Shown in pieces: positions 24,809-36,243 of a stretch of DNA of 64,000 bases. The stretch's first letter is position 1. The number at the start of each line of letters is the position of its first letter. Made by a program: the position numbers and the translations under genes. This DNA is from Mycolicibacterium austroafricanum. GTDB taxonomy: Bacteria; Actinomycetota; Actinomycetes; Mycobacteriales; Mycobacteriaceae. The notes under the pieces are model-generated. The model was not told the origin of the DNA. It worked only from the letters and a program-made list of their open reading frames with translations, and ran no database searches. The DNA is taken from positions 334,376 to 398,375 of the forward strand of contig NZ_HG964451.1 in assembly GCF_000612725.1 (NCBI RefSeq), written 5' to 3'.

Positions 24809-26260
24809 GTGCACGTACACGACACCCTGATCGTCGGTGCCGGATTCTCCGGCCTGGGCACCGCGATCAAGCTACGGCAGGCCGGCGTCGACGACATCGT
24901 CATCGTCGAGCGCGGGCAACGGGTCGGCGGAACCTGGCGGGACAACACCTATCCCGGTGTGGCATGCGACATTCCGTCGCTGCTGTACTCGTTCTCCTTC
25001 GTCAGGAACCCGTCGTGGTCGCGGGCCTACCCGACGGGTGCGGAGATCTGTGACCACATCGAGGACATGGCCGACCAGCACGGGCTGACGCCGCTGATCC
25101 GCTTCGACACCGAGGTCACCGGCCTGACATTCGACGACCAGTCCGGGGCGTGGACGGTGACCACCAAGCGGCGCAAACAGTTTCGGGCGAGGACGGTGGT
25201 GCTGGCCTCGGGACCGTTGGCCGATCACCGGTTCCCCGAGATCCGCGGCATCGACAGCTACCGGGGCCACAAGATCCACAGCGCGTCCTGGGATCACGAC
25301 TACGACTTCACCGGCAAGCGGGTGGCCGTGATCGGCACCGGCGCGAGCGCGGTGCAGATCGTTCCGGAGCTGGTCAAGACGGCCGCCTTCGTCAAGGTGT
25401 TCCAGCGCACCCCGGGGTGGGTGTTGCCGCGACTGGACCTCCCGATGCCCGCGGCGGTGCAGGCGCTGTTCGCCAAAGTTCCTGCCACCCAGGAGATCGC
25501 CCGCCAGGCCCTGTACTGGGGGCATGAGGCCAGCGCGGCGGCGCTGGTGTGGAACACCCCGATGAGTGGCCTGGTCGCCAGGCTGGGCAAGGCCCATCTG
25601 CGGCAGCAGGTCAAGGATCCGTGGATGCGCCGCCAGCTCACCCCCGACTTCACCCCGGGCTGCAAGCGGATGCTGATCTCCAGCGACTACTATCCCGCGC
25701 TGCAGCGCGACAACTGCAAGCTCATCGACTGGCCGATCGCCACGCTGAGCCCGGCCGGCATCCGCACCAGCGACGGCGTCGAGCACCACCTCGACGCGAT
25801 CGTCTTCGCCACCGGCTACGACGTGCATCTGTCGGGGCCTCCGTTTCCGGTCGCCGGACTAAACGGCCGTTCGCTGCAACAGGAATGGGCCGGCCACGCC
25901 GAGGCCTACAAGAGTGCCAGCGCCCACGGCTATCCGAATCTGTTCTTCATGACCGGACCGAACTCCGGTCCGGGGCACAACTCGCTGCTGGTCTACGTCG
26001 AAGGCCAGATCGCGTACGCGGTCGACGCGATCACCACGATCCTGAACCGGAACCTGCGCTATCTCGACGTTCGTGCCGATGTCCAGCAACGCCACAACGC
26101 ACAGATCCAGCGGCGGCTGACGAAGACGACCTGGATGTCGGGCTGCCACAGCTGGTATCTGACCGCCGACGGATTCAACGCCTCGATGTACCCGGGCTTC
26201 GCGACGCAGTATCGTCGACAGATGCAGTTCCGCGCCGAGGATTACACCGCGGTCGCCTGA
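24809..26260 (+). CDS. FAD-dependent Baeyer-Villiger-type monooxygenase
   Basis: A 483-residue class B flavin monooxygenase. FAD-binding GAGFSGLG at 10-17, then GTWRDNTYPGVACD, the BVMO fingerprint in the form YRGHKIHSASW (151-161), second Rossmann motif VIGTGASAVQIVPEL, and VFATGYD near the end. The expected reaction is NADPH-dependent insertion of oxygen next to a carbonyl, or heteroatom oxidation. GTG 24809 starts 3 nt past the diiron gene stop. The MerR regulator follows 1 nt after its stop, so all four genes are one transcript. Confidence 0.87.
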   Translation: MHVHDTLIVGAGFSGLGTAIKLRQAGVDDIVIVERGQRVGGTWRDNTYPGVACDIPSLLYSFSFVRNPSWSRAYPTGAEICDHIEDMADQHGLTPLIRFDTEVTGLTFDDQSGAWTVTTKRRKQFRARTVVLASGPLADHRFPEIRGIDSYRGHKIHSASWDHDYDFTGKRVAVIGTGASAVQIVPELVKTAAFVKVFQRTPGWVLPRLDLPMPAAVQALFAKVPATQEIARQALYWGHEASAAALVWNTPMSGLVARLGKAHLRQQVKDPWMRRQLTPDFTPGCKRMLISSDYYPALQRDNCKLIDWPIATLSPAGIRTSDGVEHHLDAIVFATGYDVHLSGPPFPVAGLNGRSLQQEWAGHAEAYKSASAHGYPNLFFMTGPNSGPGHNSLLVYVEGQIAYAVDAITTILNRNLRYLDVRADVQQRHNAQIQRRLTKTTWMSGCHSWYLTADGFNASMYPGFATQYRRQMQFRAEDYTAVA

Positions 26261-26261
26261 G

Positions 26262-27128
26262 ATGTCCGGCCCCATTCAGACGATCCTGCGCCGGGTCCGC
26301 CGAGGCTCACGCGACGTGGTGGAGAACGCGGTGTCACAGCTGTTCGACGCCGCCGTCCAGCCGCACGGCGTCGCCGACTCCGGCGAGTACCGCATCGACG
26401 ACCTGGCGCGCCTGGCCGGCACGACGACACGCAACATCCGGGTGTACCGCGACCGCGGTCTGCTGCACCCGCCGCTGCGGGTGGGCCGGATCGCACTGTT
26501 CAACGACACGCACCTGACGCGGCTGCGGCTGATCACCTCGCTGCTGGACCGCGGCTACAACATCGCCCATGTCAAGGAGATGCTCTCGGCGTGGGAGCAG
26601 GGCAAGGACATCGGCGACATGCTCGGGCTCGAGTCGGCGATCGCGGGCAGCTGGGCCACCGAGAAGCCGCAACGCATGCCACTGACCGCCGCACGGCGAC
26701 TGATCGACGACGACGCCGGCTTCGACCGGCTGGTCTCGCTCGGGATCATCCGGCTCGAAGACGACGAACACGCCACCATCGTGCGCCCCACTCTGGTGGA
26801 GGCGTTCGCCGAGATCCGGCAGTACGGCGTGGCCCTGGACAAGCTGATCGACCTCCACGAGCGGGTCACGCCGCTGCTCGACCAGATCAGCGCGATCCTG
26901 GTGCAGGCAGGTCTCGAAGAGGTGGTCGACAAGATCAACCCAGGTGCGGCCGTGCCCGACGACGTCGAAGTCGCGCAACTGATAACAACTTTGGTGCGCT
27001 TCCGGACCCAGGCGGTGACCGCGGTCGGGGCGACGCTGGCGTTCTCGATCGAATCGCAGGTGGAATCGACGGTGGCACAGCTGCTGGGCGAAATGATCGA
27101 GAAGACCGCCGAAGCCGCAGGCGAGTAG
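26262..27128 (+). CDS. MerR-family transcriptional regulator
   Basis: A 288-residue regulator. An N-terminal extension of about 40 residues precedes a MerR winged helix (YRIDDLARLAGTTTRNIRVYRDRGLLHPPLRVGRIALF) and a dimerisation helix. The long C-terminal part (about 115-288) is helical and has no cysteine pair for metal or redox sensing, pointing to an organic effector. ATG 26262 is 1 nt past the BVMO stop. It may control the cassette from the dyad at 22979-23015, although that dyad resembles a simple repressor site more than a spacer-type MerR site. Confidence 0.82.
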   Translation: MSGPIQTILRRVRRGSRDVVENAVSQLFDAAVQPHGVADSGEYRIDDLARLAGTTTRNIRVYRDRGLLHPPLRVGRIALFNDTHLTRLRLITSLLDRGYNIAHVKEMLSAWEQGKDIGDMLGLESAIAGSWATEKPQRMPLTAARRLIDDDAGFDRLVSLGIIRLEDDEHATIVRPTLVEAFAEIRQYGVALDKLIDLHERVTPLLDQISAILVQAGLEEVVDKINPGAAVPDDVEVAQLITTLVRFRTQAVTAVGATLAFSIESQVESTVAQLLGEMIEKTAEAAGE

Positions 27129-27146
27129 GCAAGTATCCTTCCGGGC

Positions 27147-27710
27147 GTGCTCGACGAACTCTGGGCCGCGGCCACCCGACACCGATTCCTCGCCCATGTG
27201 CGCGACGGCACCATCACCGACGCGGACTTCGACCGATGGCTGGTGCAGGACGCGGTGTTCGTCGCCGACCTGCTGACGTTCCAGGCACGGCTGCTCGCCC
27301 GGGCCCCGCGGCCCGCGCAGGCCACGCTTGCCGGAGGCTGTGCCGCACTGGTGTCCGAGCTCGACTGGTTCGACCAGCAGGCGGCGCAGCGCGGTATCGC
27401 GATGGACCAGCCCGTACTGCCGGCGACGTCGGACTACCGAAAACTGCTGCAGCGCCTCGACACTGCGCCCTACGACACCGCCGTCACCGCGCTGTGGGTC
27501 ATCGAGCAGGTGTATCTGCTGGCGTGGACAACGGCCGCATCAGACTCGTCCCCGTACCGCGAGTTCGTCGAGCACTGGACCGATCCCGGCTTCGCCGGCT
27601 ACGTGCGCGCGCTCGAGGAACTCGCCACCAGGGACGGCCACGACGAGCTGATCGCCGAGGTGCTGTCCCACGAGGTGGCGTTCTGGGACATGGCGTTGAC
27701 GGGCGAGTGA
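27147..27710 (+). CDS. TenA/THI-4-like helical protein
   Basis: A 187-residue helical protein of the TenA/heme-oxygenase-like fold (LWAAATRHRFLAHVRDGTI, then DADFDRWLVQDAVFVADLLTFQARLL). TenA proteins hydrolyse aminopyrimidines in thiamine salvage, but several branches have other roles; the active Cys of classical TenA is not evident, so a thiaminase role is unsure. GTG 27147 lies 7 nt past a -10-like TATCCT, suggesting a leaderless transcript. Its stop is 2 nt from the stop of convergent guaA. Confidence 0.75.
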   Translation: MLDELWAAATRHRFLAHVRDGTITDADFDRWLVQDAVFVADLLTFQARLLARAPRPAQATLAGGCAALVSELDWFDQQAAQRGIAMDQPVLPATSDYRKLLQRLDTAPYDTAVTALWVIEQVYLLAWTTAASDSSPYREFVEHWTDPGFAGYVRALEELATRDGHDELIAEVLSHEVAFWDMALTGE

Positions 27711-29280
<1,570 letters not shown>

Positions 29281-29305
29281 CGGGTCAGTCTAGTGAGTGC
29301 CCGGC

Positions 29306-29383
29306 CAACGTGATCGCCGGTGGTGAGGCGGTTCGGCCTACCCCCTTGAAGCCGATTCGCCCCGACCACCGGCGATCACGTTG
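29306..29383. repeat. Long interrupted palindrome between guaA and response regulator
   Basis: Arms 29306-29324 and 29365-29383 are perfectly complementary over 19 bp (AACGTGATCGCCGGTGGT and its complement). The 40-nt interior contains a second, imperfect stem (GGCGGTTCGGC against GCCGATTCGCC). It lies 25 nt upstream of the guaA start and 71 nt after the stop of the regulator gene. It could be a terminator for the upstream gene, a guaA leader structure, or a small palindromic repeat. Confidence 0.75.
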
Positions 29384-29454
29384 ACTCCCCCGAGCAATGG
29401 CCACGCTAGCCCGCGGCGGTCGAGGCTGTCTGTCAGTCGAACGACCGATTCGGG

Positions 29455-30135
29455 TCAGTAGAGGTCGTTGAGGCTGAGGATCCCGTCCTCGATGGCCCGC
29501 GCCAGCAGCGCCGACTTCGTCGGGGCGGGCCGGCCGACGCCGGCGTACTTCGCGCGCGCCCGCTGCAGATGGGTGCGCACGGTGCTCGGCGCGATGAACA
29601 ACCGTTTGGCGACCAGGTCCTTGCTCTCGGTCTGGAACCAGGCCACCAGGACCTGCTTCTCCCGATCGGTGAGCTTGATGCGCCCCACGGTGCTGTCGTT
29701 GAGCATGGCGTTGCCCATGCGCGGACCGACGTACGGCGTGCCGGTGTGAGCGGCGTGGATCGCCTCGATCAGGTGGCGTCTGCCCTCCGACTTCACCAGG
29801 TAGGTGATCGCCCCGAGATCCAGGGACGTCAGGATCACCTCGTCGGTGGTGATGTGCGAGTAGACGACGACCGGTTGATCCCGTTCCGCGAGCTTCGACA
29901 GCGTGTCGAAGTCGGGCCGATTGCCCTCGATCTGCACATCGAACAACACCACGTCGACCTGATCAGTGGCCGTCGGGTACTTCGAGAAGTACTCGGACGG
30001 CCGCAGGAAACTGCCGACCAGTTCGATGGGCGGGTCGGCTTCTTCGCACCACGCCCGAATCCCGGCGTGCACCACGTCGTGATCGTCGATGATCGCGATC
30101 CGCACAGCCCGCCGCGCCCCGTCCTTGCGAGACAT
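29455..30135 (-). CDS. NarL/LuxR-type response regulator
   Basis: A 226-residue two-domain regulator. The receiver (about 12-130) begins VRIAIIDDHDVVHAGI with the acidic pair, and the phospho-acceptor is in VVLFDVQIEG. The C-terminal LuxR HTH is LTDREKQVLVAWFQTESKDLVAKRLFIAPSTVRTHLQRARAKY. No sensor kinase is adjacent. ATG 30135 is supported by GGAGG about 9 nt upstream; an in-frame ATG further up lacks one. Its target is unknown. Confidence 0.85.
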   Translation of the reverse strand: MSRKDGARRAVRIAIIDDHDVVHAGIRAWCEEADPPIELVGSFLRPSEYFSKYPTATDQVDVVLFDVQIEGNRPDFDTLSKLAERDQPVVVYSHITTDEVILTSLDLGAITYLVKSEGRRHLIEAIHAAHTGTPYVGPRMGNAMLNDSTVGRIKLTDREKQVLVAWFQTESKDLVAKRLFIAPSTVRTHLQRARAKYAGVGRPAPTKSALLARAIEDGILSLNDLY

Positions 30136-30400
30136 CCCCCGATACCTCCCCCAGTAGACACTCTGTGACAAGTGTCAGCCCCTCTGCCGGTATTTAAACG
30201 CAGCCCCCCGACAGTCCCGACACGAAAACTCACTGAGGCAGCAAAAATTATCGGTTCCGTTACCCACGGAGTGCGCAGGCCCAACGGGCACGCTGCACAA
30301 GAAACCCCAGAAGGAGATTAGGAACTACCGCGACCGGCAGCAAAATTGACCCGACCGAATTAGTACGTTCGACCGACAGGGGAGGTGGCCGCCCGGGGGC

Positions 30401-32137
30401 TTACCCCGTCGAGGTGACCGGTTCGATCGGGATCCGGCGCAGCGCGGCAGGCGCTTCCGCCGGCACGACCGGGCGCACCGGAGCGATCGGGGACAGCCGA
30501 CGGTACGGCTCCCCCTGCGCCGGACGCAGATCGTCCTCGCCCTTGTTCGGCCACAGCGACGCCGCCCGCTCGGCCTGTGCCGTGATCGACAGCGACGGGT
30601 TCACCCCGAGGTTCGCCGAGATGGCGGCGCCGTCCATCACCGACAGCGTAGGGTAGCCGTAGACCCGCTGGTACGGGTCGATGACGCCCGTCTCGGCGCT
30701 GTCGCCGATCGCGGCGCCGCCGAGGAAGTGCGCGGTCAGCGGGATGTTGAACAGCTCGCCCCAGGTGCCGCCTGCGACACCGTCGATCTTCTTCGCGATC
30801 CGCCGGGTGACCTCATTGCCGGCCGGGATCCAGCTCGGGTTCGGTTCGCCGTGGCCCTGCCTGCTGTCGAGCATGCGGAAGCCGAACCGGGTCTTGCGGG
30901 TGAAGGTGGTGATCGAGTTGTCCAGGTGCTGCATGACGAGCGCGATCATGGTGCGCTCGCTCCATCTGCGCGGGTTCAGCAGCCGCAGCGTGCCGCGCGG
31001 ATCGTCACGCGCCGTCTCGATCAGCTGCCGCCAGCGCGGCACGTCGGTGCCCTGCGGTCCGGTGCCGTCAGTCATCAGGGTCTGCAGCAGCCCCATCGCG
31101 TTGGAGCCCTTGCCGTAGCGCACCGGCTCGACGTGGGTGTCGGGTGTCGGGTGGATCGACGACGTGATCGCGACCCCGTGCGTGAGGTCGAGGTCGTCGC
31201 CGACCTTCAGCCGCCCGGCGCCGACGATGGATTCGGAGTTGGTGCGCGTCAGCACGCCGAGCCTGTCGGACAGCTCCGGCAGCTTGCCCTGATCGCGCAT
31301 CTTGAACAGCAGCTTCTGGGTGCCGTAGGTCCCTGCGGCCAGGATCAGGTGCTGCGCGGTGAACGTCCCGCGCCGCCTGCGCAGCTTGCTGCCGGTGCGC
31401 GCCGTGCGCACCTCCCACAGACCGTCGGGGCGCTGCTCGAAGCCGGTGACCATGGTCAGCGGATGCACGTGCGCGCCCGCCTTCTCCGCCAGCCCCAGGT
31501 AGTTCTTCAGCAGGGTGTTCTTGGCGCCGTACCGGCAGCCCGTCATGCAGGAGCCGCACTCGATGCAGCCGGTGCGCGCCGGTCCGGCCCCGCCGAAGTA
31601 CGGGTCGGGGACCGTCTTTCCCGGCGTCTTCTCACCGTCGGGCCCGAAGAACACGCCCACCGGGGTCGGCACGAACGTGTCGCCGACGCCCATGTCGTCG
31701 GCGACCTCCTTCATGATGCGGTCGGCGTCGGTGAAGGTCGGGTTGGTGACCACGCCGAGCATCCGCTGAGCCTGGTCGTAGTGCGACATCAGCTCGGCCC
31801 GCCAGTCGGTGATGTCTTTCCACTGCGGGTCGTTGAAGAACGGCTCCGGCGGCACGTACAGCGTGTTGGCGTAGTTCAACGACCCGCCGCCGACACCCGC
31901 CCCCGCCAGGATCATCACGTTGCGCAGCAGATGGATGCGCTGGATGCCGTACATGCCGAACTGCGGCGCCCACAGGAACTTCCGCAGGTTCCACGACGTC
32001 TTGGCGAACTCGTCGTCGGCGTAGCGCCGGCCGGCCTCGAGCACGCCGACGCGGTAGCCCTTCTCGGTCAGCCGCAGTGCGCTCACGCTGCCGCCGAACC
32101 CCGAGCCGATGATCAGCACGTCATAGTCAGGCTTCAT
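30401..32137 (-). CDS. choD: GMC oxidoreductase, cholesterol oxidase-like
   Basis: A 578-residue GMC-type flavoprotein. FAD-binding VLIIGSGFGGSVSALRL at 7-23, GAGVGGGSLNYANTLY, and the C-terminal NLGVNPSLSITAQAERAA box. A cysteine-rich segment CIECGSCMTGCRYGAKN is characteristic of the ChoD branch. M. tuberculosis ChoD (Rv3409c, 578 aa) is the same length and also lies next to guaB3. Cholesterol oxidase activity of this branch has been questioned, so the substrate may be another alcohol or sterol. A divergent TetR gene lies 154 nt away. Confidence 0.9.
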   Translation of the reverse strand: MKPDYDVLIIGSGFGGSVSALRLTEKGYRVGVLEAGRRYADDEFAKTSWNLRKFLWAPQFGMYGIQRIHLLRNVMILAGAGVGGGSLNYANTLYVPPEPFFNDPQWKDITDWRAELMSHYDQAQRMLGVVTNPTFTDADRIMKEVADDMGVGDTFVPTPVGVFFGPDGEKTPGKTVPDPYFGGAGPARTGCIECGSCMTGCRYGAKNTLLKNYLGLAEKAGAHVHPLTMVTGFEQRPDGLWEVRTARTGSKLRRRRGTFTAQHLILAAGTYGTQKLLFKMRDQGKLPELSDRLGVLTRTNSESIVGAGRLKVGDDLDLTHGVAITSSIHPTPDTHVEPVRYGKGSNAMGLLQTLMTDGTGPQGTDVPRWRQLIETARDDPRGTLRLLNPRRWSERTMIALVMQHLDNSITTFTRKTRFGFRMLDSRQGHGEPNPSWIPAGNEVTRRIAKKIDGVAGGTWGELFNIPLTAHFLGGAAIGDSAETGVIDPYQRVYGYPTLSVMDGAAISANLGVNPSLSITAQAERAASLWPNKGEDDLRPAQGEPYRRLSPIAPVRPVVPAEAPAALRRIPIEPVTSTG

Positions 32138-32228
32138 CGAACCAGTATGAACTTACCCGTCGGTAACCTGCTAGAGAGGCGACCCTAAGTTTGAGGGACC
32201 GCCGAGGCTGAAGTTTTGCACGAGATTG

Positions 32229-32263
32229 GTGCCGAAACTCGTACCCAACTTCAGTTTCGGCAC
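32229..32263. promoter_or_regulatory. Inverted repeat in the choD/TetR intergenic region
   Basis: GTGCCGAAACT (32229-32239) and AGTTTCGGCAC (32253-32263) are perfectly complementary with a 13-nt spacer. It lies 29 nt before the TetR GTG and 92 nt before choD, so it could be the regulator's operator or an RNA stem. A related TTCAGTTTCGG string occurs at the extreme right end of the window, suggesting a dispersed motif. Confidence 0.45.
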
Positions 32264-32291
32264 GGGACCTGGGGCCGTCTACTGTCAGGGC

Positions 32292-32882
32292 GTGGCGGAC
32301 GGCATCACTGCTCGCGAGGCGAAACGTCTACAGACCAGGGAGCGGCTGCTGGGTGCGGCGATCGCGGAGTTCAAGCGGGCGGGCAAGGACGAGTCCGACG
32401 TCGGCGCGATCGTCGCCGCGGCAGGCGTCGCCCACGGCACCTTCTTCTTCCACTTCCCCACGAAGGAACACGTGCTGCTCGAGCTCGAGCGTCGGGAAGA
32501 GGACCGCATGGCCAAACGGTTCGCGACGTTCACCAAGACCCACCACGACCTGGCATCGGCGTTACGCGAGGCCGCCCATCTGGTGATGGGCCTGGAACGC
32601 CGCCTCGGTGTGGTGTTGTTCAAAGACTTCCTGGCGCTGCATTTCTCGCCGACCCGCCCACCGGCCGAACACGGAGACGACCACCCGCTGGTCGTGCTGG
32701 TCGCCGACCAGATCGACAACGCCCGGCAGCGCGGTGACACGGCCGCAGACGTCACGCCGATGAACAGCGCCATCTATTTCCTGCTCGGCCTCTACGCGCT
32801 GCTGATCACCACCGACGATTCCACCGGCAGGCGCGAACTCGTCGACGACTATCTGACCCGGACGCTGCGCAGCCTGCAGTAG
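32292..32882 (+). CDS. TetR-family transcriptional regulator
   Basis: A 196-residue TetR protein. The HTH is VGAIVAAAGVAHGTFFFHFPTKEHVLLELER within residues 25-60, with the usual preceding helix LQTRERLLGAAIAEF. The effector domain is helical and unrecognised. GTG 32292 is chosen because upstream residues are not TetR-like and would run through the inverted repeat. Divergent from choD, it is the natural candidate regulator of that gene; its stop is 12 nt from convergent guaB3. Confidence 0.85.
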   Translation: MADGITAREAKRLQTRERLLGAAIAEFKRAGKDESDVGAIVAAAGVAHGTFFFHFPTKEHVLLELERREEDRMAKRFATFTKTHHDLASALREAAHLVMGLERRLGVVLFKDFLALHFSPTRPPAEHGDDHPLVVLVADQIDNARQRGDTAADVTPMNSAIYFLLGLYALLITTDDSTGRRELVDDYLTRTLRSLQ

Positions 32883-32894
32883 GCCTCAGCGCGC

Positions 32895-34031
32895 TCACCT
32901 TCCGACGGTCAGACCCACCTTCTGGAATTCCTTGAGGTCGCAGTAGCCGGCCTTGGCCATGGACCGCGCCAAGCCGCCGACGAGGTTCAGCGAGCCGAAC
33001 GGGTCGTCGGACGGGCCGTTGAGCACCTGGCTCAATGCGGGCCGTTCCTCGTCGGCCACCTGCATCATCGCGCCGCGCGGCAGCGAAGGGTGCGCGGCGG
33101 CGGCGGGCCAGAACCAGCCACCCCCGAGCGACTCCGCCGACACGGCCAGCGGGGTGCCGAGCACCACGGCGTCGGCGCCGCACGCGATCGCCTTCGCCAG
33201 ATCGCCCGAGGTGTGGATGTCGCCGTCGGCGAGCACGTGCACGTACCGGCCGCCCGTCTCGTCGAGGTACTCGCGGCGTGCCGCGGCGGCGTCGGCGATC
33301 GCGGTGGCCATCGGCACGCTGATGCCCAGCACCTCGTCGGACGTGGTCACGCCGGCGGTGGAGCCGTAGCCCACGATGACGCCTGCCGCCCCGGTACGCA
33401 TCAGATGCAGCGCGGTGCGGTGGTCGAGCACACCGCCGGCCACCACCGGCACGTCGAGCTCGGAGATGAACGTCTTCAGGTTGAGCGGTTCACCGTCGTT
33501 CGCGACGCGCTCGGCCGAGATGATGGTGCCCTGGATGACGAGCAGGTCGATGCCCGCGGCCACCAGCGTGGGTGTCAGCGCCTGCGCGTTCTGCGGGCTG
33601 ACCCGCACCGCGGTGGTCACCCCGGCGTCACGGATCCGCGCGACCGCCGACCCCAGCAGGTCGAGATCCAGTGGCGCCGAATGTAATTGCTGCAGCAACC
33701 GGGTCGAGGCCGACGGGTCCGGGTCCTTCACAGCGACCTCGATAACCTGCGCGATCTTGTCCGCGACGTCGGCGTGCCGACCGATCAACCCCTCTCCGTT
33801 GAGCACCCCCAACCCGCCGCATCGGCCCATCTCGATCGCGAACTCCACCGACACCAGCGCGTCGGTCGGATGCGCCACCACAGGGATCTCGAAGCGGTAT
33901 GCGTCGAGTTGCCACGCCGTGGACACGTCCTTCGACGATCGGGTGCGCCGAGACGGCACGATGTTGATGTCGTCGAGTTCGTAGGTGCGACGGGCGGTCC
34001 GGCCCATGCCGATTTCCACCATGTCTCGCAT
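32895..34031 (-). CDS. guaB3: IMPDH-family protein GuaB3
   Basis: A 378-residue IMP dehydrogenase/GMP reductase-family barrel protein lacking CBS domains. It starts MRDMVEIGMGRTARRTYELDD; conserved barrel strands include VSPQNAQ, VVAGGVLDHRTALHLM and GAAGVIVGYGS. The GSxCxT catalytic cysteine loop of true IMPDH is absent at the matching place, so it is thought not to act as an IMPDH. ATG 34031 is picked for GGGGAG 5-6 nt upstream; GTG 34037 and ATG 34022 also fit. It follows guaB2 by 31 nt. Homologue of Rv3410c. Confidence 0.9.
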   Translation of the reverse strand: MRDMVEIGMGRTARRTYELDDINIVPSRRTRSSKDVSTAWQLDAYRFEIPVVAHPTDALVSVEFAIEMGRCGGLGVLNGEGLIGRHADVADKIAQVIEVAVKDPDPSASTRLLQQLHSAPLDLDLLGSAVARIRDAGVTTAVRVSPQNAQALTPTLVAAGIDLLVIQGTIISAERVANDGEPLNLKTFISELDVPVVAGGVLDHRTALHLMRTGAAGVIVGYGSTAGVTTSDEVLGISVPMATAIADAAAARREYLDETGGRYVHVLADGDIHTSGDLAKAIACGADAVVLGTPLAVSAESLGGGWFWPAAAAHPSLPRGAMMQVADEERPALSQVLNGPSDDPFGSLNLVGGLARSMAKAGYCDLKEFQKVGLTVGR

Positions 34032-34062
34032 GTTCACTCCCCTGTGTTGGCCCGTGCAGACC

Positions 34063-36167
<2,105 letters not shown>

Positions 36168-36186
36168 GGGCGCAATTCCCGGGCTG

Positions 36187-36240
36187 TGCCTGATTCGGCG
36201 GCTCGGCCCCCGGTGCCTGATTCGGCGGCTCGGCCCCCGG
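36187..36240. repeat. Two perfect 27-bp direct repeats
   Basis: Units 36187-36213 and 36214-36240 are identical and adjacent (each begins TGCCTGATTCGG). They fill the gap between the DUF5319 gene and the rsdA stop. This looks like a small VNTR locus; any terminator role is unclear. Confidence 0.85.
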
Positions 36241-36243
36241 TGA

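Noticed and set aside
29281..29454. Purine riboswitch upstream of guaA
   Set aside because: The palindrome has no recognisable three-way-junction core or conserved purine-aptamer sequence; kept only as an unassigned palindrome.
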